This document shows, piece by piece, positions 45,826 through 58,800 of a stretch of DNA of 64,000 nucleotides; the first letter of the stretch is position 1; each line of letters begins with the position of its first letter. The stretch covers positions 5,335,077 through 5,399,076 of the forward strand of contig CM033408.1 in NCBI GenBank assembly GCA_019426215.1. Direction: 5' to 3'. The notes beneath the pieces are model-generated. The model ran no database searches. It was given only the letters and a program-made list of their open reading frames with translations, and was not told the DNA's origin. A program made the position numbers and the translations under genes. This DNA is from Buddleja alternifolia (Eukaryota > Streptophyta > Magnoliopsida > Lamiales > Scrophulariaceae).

Positions 45826-48800
45826 CTGTTAGGTTGAAGTTATTTCTATATTACTTGTAGTTTTGTTTGATGAATGAGTTCGTGCATGATAAGTGGCGAA
45901 TGCTAGAGTTGAAGCTGGCTATTCATGATCAGTTTTCTCTAGAAAAAATATTTATTGTTTCGCTGCTACTCATAATTTGATTCGTATATGAATAACATTA
46001 GTTTATCTAAACTTTTCTATATGGTGATCCACACAAACCCCATGGAGTTAGCTTCATTCAATATTGAAACTGCATTTTGTCATAGTTTTGAAGAGTCTCT
46101 TAGAAGGTTCGAGTACTCCACTTCCTGAGACAATCACTGCCGTTCATGTGAGGTCTACCATACACGTATGATTGTGATTGTCTTAGGATGTGGATAGTGG
46201 TGTATTTTGCATATTTTACTGTTTTACTTCTCTCACATGATTTGTATTTGCAGTTTCAATTCTGTATCTATGTTGAATTATTAGCTTACTTCCTAAGGTA
46301 TCGTCTTCTTGGTTCAATCAAGGGAAAAAAATGAGGGTTTGATTGAAGTCAAAGAAAATTGACTCATAAAAAGAAAAGAAAGTCAAAATAAAGTAGTTGA
46401 GAAGTTTATCAATTTTATTAATGTGACAAATGTTTTTTTGTCACAGGTGGAGCAAGGGAGAGCAGTCTACTGCCTTAGCTACTGCTACCGACTCTACATT
46501 GCAGGTAATGTACAACTCAACAAAATCAGCTATCCTGTTTTCATATTAGTTTATTAATGTAGGTTCTTGGAAGCTGAACGGGTATAATTTCACATCATAC
46601 TCCCATGATGGATAATGAAAACTTTTTAGGTTATTCTCATAAAAGATCCTTTGTATGTGGTTAAGCAATTTGTTATTCGTTTAATGCTATTGAATTCAAG
46701 GCCATGCCCTCGATATTGTTTTTCTCTAAAATGATTTTCCATTCTGAACAAAATCCAGTATAGTCGAAGATTAAGACTCAAAATAATGATATAAAAGAAA
46801 ACACATATAAACAATGATTATGGAAGTCCATCCAAACAGAAAATATAAAATTTACTAAAAATTCAAAATTTGGAGTATAGGCAACATTTCATCGTCTTCT
46901 TTGACTGTTATTTATAAAAGACTACTTAAATTAAATTTTTAGTACCTTAAAGAGTTGCGAATAGTAATGCGAATGGATTATCTTTTCTCCATCCACCCCT
47001 GGTGCTTGCTTTCATACAAATGCTAAAGTCTGATACTGCTGGCCAACTATTTACATGGCTGATATATTCGATTCTGGGACAAAATTCACATTTATTCAGA
47101 AAAAAGAAAATATTGATGAAAGTTTTCCCTGCTTTTTGTGATTTCTTTTTCATGTCTTGAGCCATCCATAACAGGTTGAAAGGTATACTTTATTCTTCAA
47201 AAGTCGCCTTTTGGTTTTAATTTAGGTGTTTGCCCGCTGTATATTATAGGAGCTATATGAGTGGAATGCTCGCTACAGGCAAAAGTTTGGGTTTGTATTT
47301 CTGATATTTGCAGCTGGAAGGAGTACCCCTGAGATACTTGCGGAGATTAAGGTAATTGTGTTGCTTAATGTATATCCTTTGAAAGATTACTTTCTAAGAT
47401 AGCTTTGCCTTCAAAAATATTGGTTATGTTTTTCACTGCAAAAGTTTTAGATGAAATTATTGGAATTGCAAAAATGATGAATTTACGAACTTTTGAGTGC
47501 AATATATTTCTTCCATGTTACAGATGTATATCTTTTGTAACTCAATTCATTATTCGTATTGGCTGTTTGGTATAGATATGTATCATAGTGTTAATAGTTT
47601 ACTAGGGGAGTGTGGCACACTTGGTGAATGTGCACAACTATTTATAATTATGAAGATTTAATTTATTTATTTTGTACTACTATATAATCTTTACTTTTAT
47701 ATATAATCCAAATTTTAGTAAATGAAGAAAAATATTTTATTTTTTTTGAAAATTATATGATGAATGAATAAAACTAAATGATGTCGGTGAGAGAAAAAGA
47801 AGATTTTGTGTGAAGAGCATGTAGAAGTTGGAGAGAGAATACAAAGAAAACATTGAGCTGGATAGAAGAAATTGAGAAGAAAAACTATTGGTACACCAAT
47901 GACATGAGAATGATGCTCGTCACTTATAATTAGTATACTTATAAATAGTGTAGATACTCATAAAGAAGAACCTGATCCTCAAATTTGCTCTAAATGTCTA
48001 CTTTCAGACTTCAATACATGACCTAAATAGAAGTATACATTTGACGACCGTTTTTTCTACCATCGAAGCAAGATAAGTAAATCAGCTTATGTTAACTCCT
48101 TTTCTATTTCCTCTTTCCTCAGAAACGATACAATAACAGGCCCATTGTTGAATTTGAGCTTGCAGCCAAGGAGCAAATGAAGATAACCAAATTACGTCTT
48201 TCTAAGCTATTTCCAGCTAATGCAGAAACTGCCAAGGCTACCCCCTACACCACAGACATGGGGACAAAAGCAGGAGGTTCTGTTTTGGATCATTTTCTTT
48301 CAGCTTTATGTTTCTTTTCCTGTATGGGCTTGATGTGCCTAGCCTTCTATATTATTTTATTATTGGACGGTCGTGAAGTGGAATATCTTGAGGAGAGGCC
48401 TCGATGGAATTATCCACGAATGTGCCCTTGTACTTTCAATGATTCTTGATTATGATTTAAAGGATTTTGAACTTGAGTCTTCTTGAATTGTTGATTTTCG
48501 TTTTGTGGTTTCTCGTCAGATGAGGGACTTGTGCACACTACATAATAGATGGAGGAAAAGAGTAAAAGAGAGGAAATAACATAAATAACATAAGATTGAG
48601 ATACTCCATTCATGGCACAAAATTTACACTGTTTATGTTTATTCGGATTATTCTTGGAAGGTATGGATTTACAAGTCATGGCACCGGACTGTCATAATTC
48701 ATCTATACATGCAACCCACGTGGGGTCCACCATACACATCATATACAGATGGTTGTGATTGAGCGTTAGATTATTCTTAGAGGTCTTGTGACTCTGAGTC

Positions 48801-50026
48801 TGGGCCCAATCACAACCATTCATGTGGTAGATGATTGTGATTGTCTTGGAGTGTTGGATTGTTCAATTGACTTTGAGTCTCGGGCCAATCACAGCCGTTC
48901 ATGTGGTAGAACCAAAGTGGTGTCCACCCTACATGGGCTAATGTGATTGTCAATATTCCCCAGGATTCCCCAAGAATAAATCTATAATGTCCTAAATCAG
49001 ACATGACTATGTGCCTGCTTTTGATTTCCTCTAGTTTTGCTATTCCTTTCAATTAAACTTTCCTGTTAAATTTGTCGGTATTATATTTTCTTGCACCATT
49101 GTACACTTCATCTGATGTTCTTTGTTGAACTGTAGACTGAGATACTGCATTCCTGGAACAAAATTGTGCGTTGTTTACGTTTATTCCGATTATTCTTAGG
49201 AGGTACGGGATTAATGGACAGTGACAATCCATCTATATGTGCAACCCACGTGGGGTCCATCATATACTGGTGACTGAGATTGTCCCGGTGTATTAGGTTA
49301 TTTTCAGAAGGTCTTGTGACTCTGAATCTAGGGCCAATGTGGTAGAGAACCCAAGTGGGGTCCACACTACACAAACGACTCAGACGAATGTGCTTGTCCT
49401 GATTCCCCGTGACCCCCAAGAATCAATCTATAATGCCACAAATCGGACATGATTATGTGTCCGCTTTTGATCTCCTTTGATTTTACTATTCCTTTTCGAT
49501 TCAACTTTCCCGTTAAATTTGTCGGGATTAATTTTCTTACACTTCATCTGATGTTCTTTGTTGAACTGTAGAAGATCGCGTGAGCATCATCGGAGGACAT
49601 TTGACTGCTACAACCGAAACTCCACCAAATCCCCCTCGATCTTCCACCAGGACCCGCCCGCCCATCACGACCCATATCCTGGATGTAGCCCGCGGATCCC
49701 CAGCTGCTGGTGTTGAGGTGCGTTTGGAGATATGGGAAGACAATCAATCCCGGCCATTGTTTGGTCAGGAGGATACGTATGGTTTTGAGCTTGTGGGTAG
49801 TTCGATTACTGATAAAGATGGAAGAAGTGGTCAGTTGATGAATATAGTTGATGCTTTGAATCCAGGGGTATATCGGATTAGCTTCAATACCGGTAAATAT
49901 AATCCCGAGGGCTTTTTCCCTTACGTCTCTATCGTGTTTGAAGTGAAAGAGTCACAGAAATGGGAGCATTTTCATGTTCCTCTGCTGCTTTCTCCATTTT
50001 CGTTGTCCACTTATCGTGGGAGCTAA
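45237..50026 (+). CDS. TTL: Allantoin synthase: OHCU decarboxylase / HIU hydrolase (transthyretin-like protein)
   Basis: The bifunctional enzyme converts 5-hydroxyisourate via OHCU to S-allantoin in peroxisomes, the step after urate oxidase in purine catabolism. Six exons fit with GT-AG borders and keep phase: 45237-45380, 45533-45624, 46447-46504, 47250-47351, 48123-48276 and 49572-50026 (334 residues). Residues 1 to ~165 are the OHCU decarboxylase domain (EAFAAHPQIGD, the catalytic His motif; EQSTA; FGFVFLIFAAGRSTPEIL; NRPIVEFELAAKEQMKIT). Residues ~185-334 are the HIU hydrolase domain (ITTHILDVARGSPAAGV, TDKDGRSG, and the C-terminal YRGS signature). Exon 6 starts with RVSIIGGHL, a PTS2-type peroxisomal signal placed between the domains as known in plants. 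ATG 45237 gives MESPMELGEKEWFACCG, matching the family N-terminus. No lesion is seen. Length is close to the usual ~325 residues. Confidence 0.95.
45625..46446 (+). other. TTL intron 2 with GT microsatellite
   Basis: A (TG)n run lies at about 45792-45823 and a TATATG-rich tract at 45665-45720. A short piece near 46135-46195 (GTTCATGTGAGGTCTACCATACACG) resembles the repeat units of intron 5. Open frames running out of exon 2 are intron read-through. Confidence 0.7.
48590..49571 (+). repeat. Tandem duplication in TTL intron 5, including the splice acceptor
   Basis: Unit 1 (about 48590-49136) and unit 2 (49137-49571) share, in order, GAGATACT(C/G)CATTC, TTATTC(G/C)GATTATTCTT, GCAACCCACGTGGGGTCCA, AATCTATAATG and GTTAAATTTGTCGG, and both end in CATCTGATGTTCTTTGTTG followed by AACTGTAG. 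Thus the branch-site and acceptor region exists twice, 435 bp apart. Joining exon 5 to the upstream acceptor (49136) gives GAC TGA, an immediate stop. Confidence 0.85.
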
Positions 50027-51260
50027 CACGTTTGGTGTATTTTGGATTGGGTGGACCCGTCCAGCATGATCCAATGGTGAAAAGTGGAGCAAAAGTGTTG
50101 TACTCAATGTACCGTAGAATTGTCAGCTAGTTTCAATGAGTTGAGTGTTGTTTACAATCTCCGTCTAGCATAAATGTAATAGACCAATTATGTAAACAAT
50201 GAAAAATAAACATTAAAAATAGAACGGTTAATTTAAGTTTGTGAAGGTTAATTATGTCAGTTTATGGCAGAAAAATGGAATGAATTGTTTTGCGTTAAGA
50301 TATTGTTTCATTGCATAAAAGAATATGGACACTAATGATTATATTTACTTTTTGTTTCGTCAAAATACTACATGTTACAAGCTTAATAGTTATTTATTTT
50401 TGATACAAGCTTAATAGTTAGACACTTAGACCTAGTGTTTCAATTTGTAGGCCGCTTCAATTTGTTTAATTATAAACATGGGAAAATTATTATTGTGATA
50501 AAATATTAACAATTTTTCCATTGAGTATATTATATATATTATATATAGTTACTAATGGTAATTATACCATCGGTCATAACGTTATAATTATCACTTAAAT
50601 TTTGCTACTTGTTCTCTCTTCGACGTTATTGTGCAATATGATGCATTTTCTTTGAGCTCCTATAAATCACACAAGGTTTCTTTTGTTTAATTTTTCATTT
50701 TTGAATCTTGACTAGTTAGAACATATATTTTTCCTTTCACTATAGGTATTTTGATTCATAATGCAATTAACAAGAGAAAAGACTTGGTCCAATCGAAGGA
50801 TTGAATACGTCCAGCTAATCACATGACATTACAATTACATTATTATTAGTTTACGTCAAATTTAGTAATTCTAATGCGCTCTAGCGACATTACGCCTTAC
50901 TATAATCATAAAGTCCATCATATAAATTCCACTTATATATGATGGACTTTATATCGATCTCATCACATGAATGATTATGATAGTTTGGAACTCTGAATCC
51001 CATAACTTTTTAAAAATAATACCAAATTTAGTTCGAACTAAAATTTACACTTGACATGACACTTCCTAAAAAAGGAAAAGCAAATTCATTTCCGTTTAGC
51101 CATTATTTCAAAACTAACTTGTTTTAAAAGGATAGAAACTCTCCATTGTTAACATATGTCATGTATTTGAACCATTAATATTATGTAGAAGTCAGATCTC
51201 ATTTACCGCTAAAATTGACAAATTTATCACCCATTCCATGCATATTGCACGAACCCTTAT
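50027..51260. other. Intergenic spacer between TTL and the LEA gene
   Basis: AT-rich; no gene. An inverted repeat at 50908-50953 pairs ATAAAGTCCATCATATA with TATATGATGGACTTTAT around an 11-base loop. A 14-base direct repeat ACAAGCTTAATAGTTA occurs twice near 50376-50418. Confidence 0.6.
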
Positions 51261-51270
51261 CTATATATAC
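51261..51270 (+). promoter_or_regulatory. Probable TATA box of the LEA gene
   Basis: CTATATATAC lies 111 bp before the start codon of the LEA gene, a normal distance for a plant TATA box plus leader. I saw no convincing ABRE (ACGTG core) close by. Confidence 0.5.
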
Positions 51271-51380
51271 ACTATGATTTCACACGATATAATATTTTCT
51301 TCGACAAAATAAGTAAAATATATAGTACTCCAATTCATTTCAATTATTGCAGAAAGAATAGTAAAGAAAAGAGAGTGAAA

Positions 51381-52736
51381 ATGCAGTCCATCAAGGAAAA
51401 GTTGAATGACATGAGCGCACTACGTAAAGCCAAGGCTGAAGCAAGAGAGGAGGAAAAGGTTAGAAATAATTGGTTTATTTTACATGACTATATTCTATAT
51501 GTCTATATCGTGACTTTGCACTTAAAGATTTGTATTAAGAGGGGTGAAAGACGAATTAAATTATTCGATACTCGTTTCAAAATCATTTGTTAAAAGCTCA
51601 TTTAAGCTCGGCTCGGTAACTTATCAAACCAAACTTAAATAACCTTTTTTGTATTCGATAAGTTTGAAGCCCGACGCGAGCTCCAATCGATTAATAAACA
51701 ATAATGAAATATATGCAAAACAGTCAAACTACTCGAACTCGACTCGTGTTCGACTTGATTAGAACGCATTTGAGCTCAGTACGATTAACAATCAAATCAA
51801 GCTCGAATACAAATTCTAAAGCTCGATAATAAATCAAACATGCTTGATCAATAACAATTTGTTCGACTCGATTTGACTTGTTTCCAATCCTATTTGTATA
51901 AGTTGAAAAATGTTAATATAAATGATAATTAAATAATAAGTCAAGTTAATGATATAGGAAAAATAATTTTTATTTATAATATTTTTTTAAAATTATAATT
52001 TAAACTTGTTAAAGCAGATATTTGACATTTGGGGACACATGCATATTGACTAGTAGAAATATAATAAGTGAGTGATTGCGGAATTTTGGTTGTCAGGGAA
52101 TTATAATTATAAACATACTATTAATTATTAATGACAATTTATACATAATTATTTTCGTTATCAAACTCATGAGATTAAAGTCATTATCAGGTGACAATCA
52201 AAACTGATCACAACTTAATACATATATTTTAAGATTTGAGACAATTTTGATATTATTATCTTTTTGGTAGACTTTTGATAATATTACTTGATATCTTGTT
52301 AATAGCATTATTTTTTTTAGGAAATAAATTCCACAATTTATAGCAAAATAATTTCCAATATTATTTTCTTGTATAGGAGGAGAAAGAAATAGCAAAATCG
52401 AGAGTAGAGGTGGCTCATGAGGTAAGAATGGCGAGAGAGGCTGAGGCGGCAATGGATCTTCACGTCAACAAAGCTGCCGAGAAGGCGGCGAAGCATGACC
52501 GGAAACACCCACACCACCGCCACGACATCGATGGGGGAGAGGAAAATTCATATGGCATGAATCCCAACAACTCTCCAACATCTAACTATTATTCAACTGA
52601 TTCGACTTATGCTAGTGCTGAAAGCGCCGTCCACGGTGGGCGTGGCACCAGCAGCATTGGCTCTGCTGCCGCCGCTGGAACGAGGGACGCCGGCAACATG
52701 TCCGGTGGTCCACCAACTAACAACAAATTGCTTTAG
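51381..52736 (+). CDS. Group-1 late embryogenesis abundant protein (LEA_1 family)
   Basis: Two exons, 51381-51458 and 52377-52736, join in phase 0 to a 145-residue protein. The N-terminal ~80 residues form an extremely charged amphipathic helix: MQSIKEKLNDMSALRKAKAE, then EEEKEEKEIAKSRVEVAHEV and AREAEAAMDLHVNKAAEKAA, which is the LEA_1 (LEA18/46-type) signature. A His-rich stretch (HDRKHPHHRHD) and a Gly/Ser/Asn/Thr-rich disordered tail follow. Such proteins are unstructured in solution and protect membranes and proteins during desiccation, mostly in seeds and stressed tissue; the His cluster could bind metal ions (inference). Length is normal for the family. ATG 51381 (AAAATGCAG context) is chosen because it gives the conserved MQ(S)(I/A)KEK start. 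The single intron after the first 26 codons is usual for these genes. No lesion is seen. Confidence 0.9.
51459..52376 (+). other. Intron of the LEA gene with GAGCTCG-rich repeat
   Basis: Between about 51590 and 51890 the intron carries many AGCTCG/CGAGCT and ACTCGA words on both strands (for example AAGCTCGGCTCGG and GACTCGACTTG-like runs). This is a common plant repeat, here probably an inserted fold-back element. Borders are GT (51459) and TATAG (52376). Confidence 0.6.
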
Positions 52737-53030
52737 ATGGATAATTTATTTGCCAATTATCAAGAATAATTACAGCGAAAAAATCTATGCTAGACGAAGT
52801 CATGCAACAATTATTGCTGCTATAAAATTTTCCAATTTCTCCACAATTTGCTGTTTTATTTTATTCTTTATATATGATTGTAATGAGAGTAACAAATAAA
52901 TTACAATAAGTGATATTGTATTTGCAATGTATTTGATTAATTAATTAGGTTTGACCAAAGTTAGTTACCAACAAGGTTTTTTTTTTTTTTTAATATATAT
53001 TTTCAGCTCAACCTAGTTACATATAAAATT

Positions 53031-54881
53031 GGGGATAATTACGGCTACATTCTTGTAGTTAGGCTTAATTACAAATATACCCTCAACTTTTTATTTATTA
53101 CTCACACTCATTGTAGTTTGCAAAACCTTATACGATAGAATTTGTCTTAATGGAATGGTCAAAAAGTCGAAAATGCCCTTGATTAAATCTTAAAAATGAA
53201 AACCAATCAGAAAATCAAAAGATAAACAAAAAGTGGGAAATGGAAAATAATAGGGAAAAAAATCAAAAAAAGAAAAAGAAATAGATGTACTGTTCATCTT
53301 CTTCTTCATGCCCGCCGTAAAACTTCTTCTTCTGCAAATTTTGCTACCCACGTCGTCGACTCGCGCTACCACCGCCTCCCACCAGCGCGACTCCCTATAC
53401 ATCCTCCTCCACTGAAATGAGCTCGTTTCGAAACGACTCGATTTGATTTCGAAACAAATCGATTGGATTTCGAATCGATTTCGATCGAGTTTCATCAAAT
53501 CAATTTGAATCGAACTCGAGCTTCTGGCGGTGAGGTGGCAGAGTGTGGTGTGATGACGGTGCCCGGGCAGCAGTGGTGTTCAGCGGCGATGATCGGGAAG
53601 ACGAAGGTTTATTTTCTCTGTTTTTTTTTCCTTACAAAATTTAGAAATTATAATATTTTAAATATAATAAATATTGGACATCAAAAATTAACTTAAGATT
53701 CTTTTAGACATTTTCAATTTTTTTATATTTTTTAGATATTTCTCAATATTATAATTATAAATTACAACCTTATTATTTTTTTATTCTTTTTCAGAATCTT
53801 CTTCATATTTTGATAATAAATATTTTTCAGATACTTTTAATATTTACTAAATATTTTAATACTTTTAAAATATATTTCTAATAATTTTTAATTTTCATTA
53901 AATATTTTTTTTTTGGAAATTTTTAATATTTACTAAATATTCTTTAGATTTTTCAGATAATTGTAATATTTACTAAATATTGCTTTTCTACTTTTCAGAT
54001 ATTTTCTCAGATTTAATTTTTTTTTCATGTTTGTAAGATATTTCTAACACTTACTAAATATTTTAATATTTTAAAGATATTTTCTAACATCTTTCTAATG
54101 ATCTCTAATATTTTCCAATTTCTTTTTCTATTTTTAGATATTTATTAACATTTACTAATATTTTCGATATTTTTCAGAAAAGTTTTTAACATTTATTAGA
54201 TTTTCTTTATGTTTCTAAGATACTTTTATTATAATTATTGATATTTACTAAATATTTTCTATATTTTGCAATTTTTTTTTAAAATTTACTAAATATTGTT
54301 TTATATTTTTAAGATACTTTTATTATAATTTCTGATATTTGCAACATACTTTTTATATTTTTGAATATTTTCTATTATTTATATAATATTTGCTAATATT
54401 TTGAACATTTATTATTTTTTTTTCTTTTTTTCAAATTTTCTAATATTTACTCAATATATTTTCTATTTTTCAAATATTCCTAAAATTTACCAAATATCTT
54501 TTATATTTTTATGATATTTATAATAGTTTTAATATTTAATAAATATTTTGTCTCTTTTTTAGATATTTTCTAACATTTACTAAATATTTTTTATACTTTT
54601 AAGATATATTTATAATAATTTGTGATATTTACTAAATAATTTCTATATTTTTAAATATTTTCTATTATTTATATAATAATTTATAATATTTTAAACATTT
54701 ATCCAATATTTTTTGTATTTCTTTTCTCTTAGTTTTCAAAATTTTAATTTCTAATTCATTATAAGGGTGTATATTAGTCAGATCACAGAAATTTTAACGG
54801 AATCCTAATGTAACCCTAACGGAAGCTAACCGATGTAAGGTTTTGTAATTAGGCCTAACTGGGTGTAACCCTAATTATCCC
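53031..54881. mobile_element. Mutator-like non-autonomous element with very AT-rich centre
   Basis: The left end GGGATAATTACGGCTACA and the inverse of the right end, GGGATAATTAGGGTTACA, continue as imperfect inverted repeats for about 45 bp, both containing TTAGGC(T/C)TAATTACAAA. The flanks TAAAATT and TAAAAATT are compatible with a decayed TSD but do not prove it. The segment 53290-53600 is GC-rich and coding-like (CGTCGTCGACTCGCG, TCGAAACGACTCG repeats) and could be captured host DNA. From 53640 to 54740 the sequence is almost only ATATTTTCTAATATTTACTAA-like degenerate repeats. No transposase. Confidence 0.7.
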
Positions 54882-55886
54882 TAAAAATTATTTGCATCCA
54901 CTTCCTATTCCAATGAGATATGAAATGTTGACATAGACCTAGCTCCCTCAAGCGCTATTCAATTAAAGAAGCTATTAAAAATTTGTTGAAAGATTAAAAC
55001 GTTCTAACTTTGTACATAATAAATATAATCATTATTTATGAAAAAATATTGTTATTTTCTCAAATGGATCTAAATTCTAACTTGAGCATGATCGGTAGTC
55101 CATTTTTTTGAAGATGAATCGGTTATGAATTAGATACATAATTTTTCATTTGCCAATTTATTTTTCTAGCATTTAAGAGGAATGTTATAAAATAAAAACT
55201 TTGAAATAAAAGTGAGACGAAAGTAAAACTTACCCCTTCAACAATATAAATAAATAAATAAATATATACTAATATTAATACGTGAGGAAACAAATTGATA
55301 TTTGAAATGCAAATTTTTGAGTAACGCTCACTAAAATTAAAGTCTAAATCATCTACTAAAATAAAAAATATAGATTAGTTTTTGTATGTTAAAGAATATT
55401 TTGTATTATATTATGTCATTATTGAAGAAATCTTAAAATTGAGAGTTTGCTTTCGTATCTTTTTTTTTCCTATCTTATATATGATAAAATATAACCACCA
55501 ATTAATTGTTTCAAATTATTTTTTTTCTTTGGCATAATGATAAGAACAAGGGCATTTCAATCCTGAAATAAATTCCTAATGGAATCTTTAATCAAATAAT
55601 ACTAGGGAGGGAACTTTTACCAGAAATCCATACCCTAAGGCGGTGGATGTCAAAATCCGATACCTCTATGATGAAGACAATCTTTAAGAAATGAATTTAT
55701 ATGAGCTCTCAGGCTCGAAGTTCCAGTATAATATTAATTACAACCATAAATATATATGATAGTACTTCACATATATCCAATCCAATCCAATCACATATAT
55801 ATAATTATATATAATTGTCTCATGACTCGAAATTCCTGAAACTTATAAAAAATAATCCTTATCAAAGAGTAATTAACATAAACTAT
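54882..55886. other. Intergenic spacer 3' of the HMA gene
   Basis: AT-rich DNA without recognised genes. It separates the tail ends of the LEA gene and the minus-strand HMA gene. Confidence 0.55.
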
Positions 55887-58800
55887 TTACATAATAGAAC
55901 AAGCATTGGGATTTTCATCACTAAATAACTGAGGTGCATATACATAATGTATGAAATATGGAGCTTCACCCTCCTTAGTTTTCACCTCTACTTTCTTAAC
56001 TTCCTTAAACTCCACAACTTTGTCTCCAGATTTACTTTCAGTTACCTTAACACTCTCCTTCTTTTCTTCTTTCTTCTCTTCTTTCTTCTCTGGTATAATT
56101 TCCGCGTATTTGTGAACCTTTTTCCGCATATATGTTATGAGCTTTTCGGACTCGATCACTCCTTCAACTGTAATTTTTTGAGCTTTTATATCTGTTTTGA
56201 CATTGTGTATACCTGCAAGATTTTTAATTACGATATTTAGTCAAATGTACATTTTTATATTTCAACTCCTACTATACTAATTAGTCCCTAGTTATATTTT
56301 CATTTTTAGTAAAAGATAGCGTCCAAGAATGATGTGTTAATGTATAATTCTCCTTAATATTATTGAAAGCAAAACTAGTATTTATAGAGTGTACAATAAT
56401 AATGAAATAAGGAAATAGAATAAGAGACCTAACTTAACATAAATACATAAAAACATATTTAATCTAACACTCCTCCGCAGTCGAAACGGCAGGTGAACCG
56501 ACGTTGAGACTGGACCGAAATTCCAGAAACAAAGAAGAAGGTAAGCCTTTGGTGAAGATGTCAGCAAATTGGCGCGAGGAGGGAACATGTAACACACGAA
56601 CATCACCAAGAGTAACACGTTCACGTACAAAATGTAAATCTAATTCAACATGTTTGGTTCGTTGGTGCTGTACCGGATTAGAAGACAAATAAACAGAACT
56701 AATATTATCACAATACACAAGAGTAGCTTTAGATAGAGGACAGTGTAATTCAAGAAGAAGATTGTGAAGCCAAGTAGTTTCAGCGACTGCGTTGGCAACA
56801 CCGTGATATTCAGCTTCAACACTAGAACGGGAAACAACGGATTGACGTTTAGAAGACCAAGAAATAAGACTAGAACCAAGGAAAACACAGTAGCCAGAAG
56901 TAGAACGACGTGTAGTAGGGCAGCCAGCCCAATCAGCATCAGAGTACGCAATGAGTTGAGTGGTAGAAGAGGGGTAAAGAGTGAGACCATGAGAAAGAGT
57001 GCCACTGAGGTAACGCAAGATGCGCTTGAGAGCAGAGAAGTGATGTTCACGAGGATCATGCATGAAAAGACAAATTTGCTGAACAGCATAAGCAATATCA
57101 GGACGAGTGAATGTGAGGTATTGGAGGGCACCGGCAAGGCTACGATAAAGAGTGGGGTCAGACACGAGACTGGAAGAGGAAGAATCAAGTTTGGAGGTAG
57201 AGTCCGCAGGTGTAGTAACGGGATTGCAGGAAGTCATGTTAGCACGGGCGAGAATTTCACGAGCAAAGGTAGATTGGGAGAGAAAAAGATGGGAAGGAAA
57301 TCGAGAAACTGAAATACCTAGGAAGTAATGCAAAGGACCAAGATCGGTCATAGCAAATTCACGGGAGAGAAGAGAGGTAATGAGAGTGAGGAGGGAGGAA
57401 GAACAGGCGGTCAGAACGATATCATCGACGTAGAGAAGAAGATAAGCAAGAGAGGAACCACGACGGAAAATAAAGAGAGAAGCATCAGCACGACTACTGG
57501 TAAAACCAAGAGAGAGAAGATATGTAGCAAAACGAGTGTACCAAGCACGAGAAGCTTGTTTGAGACCATAGAGAGCTTTATTGAGGCGACAAACATGAGT
57601 AGGGACAGAAGGATCAGAGTACCCTGGAGGTTGTTTCATGAAAACTGTTTCAGTAAGATGACCATGAAGGAAGGCATTTTTGACGTCAAGTTGATGAAGG
57701 GGCCAAGAGTGAGAGAGAGCAAGGCTAAGAACGGTGCGAATGGTAGCGGGTTTGACAACGGGACTAAAAGTGTCAACATAGTCAATGCCGTGTTGTTGAG
57801 TGAAACCCTGAGCAACTAAACGAGCTTTATAGCGCTCAAGAGTGCCGTCAGACTTAAATTTATGACGAAAAACCCACTTAGAACCGACAATATTAACATT
57901 GGGAGGAGCAGGAACAAGATCCCAAGTTTTATTAGAGGCTAAGGCAAACAATTCATCATCCATGGCAGATTTCCAATTAGGATCGCGCAAAGCTTGAGTA
58001 TAGGAGCGAGGAAGAGGAGAGAGAACAGTGGAAGAGGAAGTGGATAAATTAAAAAGTTGACGAGGCTTGGAAATACCAACTTTGGAACGGGTAACCATGG
58101 GATGAGATGGGGGGAAACCCGGAGGGGAAGGGGAGGAATCCGAAGAAGATGGGGGGGAAGAAAAAACCGACACGCGGGAAGCGGGCGGGGAAGAGGGTGG
58201 TACGGTAGGTAAGAGAGAAAGGAGAGAGGTTGGTTCATCCTCGGTGAGAAGAAAGTCTAGGGAGTCAGTGGAGCCAGAAGGAGAGAACGAGAGAAAAGGA
58301 AAGATTTGTTCATCGAAGGAGACGTGACGGGAGATGATGATTTTATTGGTAGCGAGTTCCAGACAACGATAACCTTTGTGATTCGGGGGAAAACCTAAGA
58401 AAAGACAAGCTGAAGAGCGAGGGTGTAATTTGTGAGGGACAGTAGAAGACAAATTGGGGGTAACAGAGACAACCGAAAACACGTAGGTGATCATAGGTGG
58501 GGGCAGTGTTGTAGAGAAGCTCGAAAGGAGTTTGATAGGACAAAGTAGTGGTGGGAAGAATGTTGAGAAGATGAACCGCCATGTGAAGGGCCTCGACCCA
58601 AAAAGGGGGGGGGGGGAAGAGATGCTTGAAAGAGAAGAGTACGAATGATGTTATTGATGGTTTGGATAGTGCGTTCGGCTTTGCCATTTTGTTGAGAAGT
58701 ATGAGGACACGAGAAACGAAAAAGAATACCATTTGTTTTGAAAAAAATTATGCATAGGAGTGTTGTCAAATTCACCACCATGATCACATTGGAGAGATTT

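Noticed and set aside
56504..57819. Plus-strand open frames of 160-180 codons
   Set aside because: They lie antisense to the clear reverse transcriptase/RNase H frame and have no recognisable motif.
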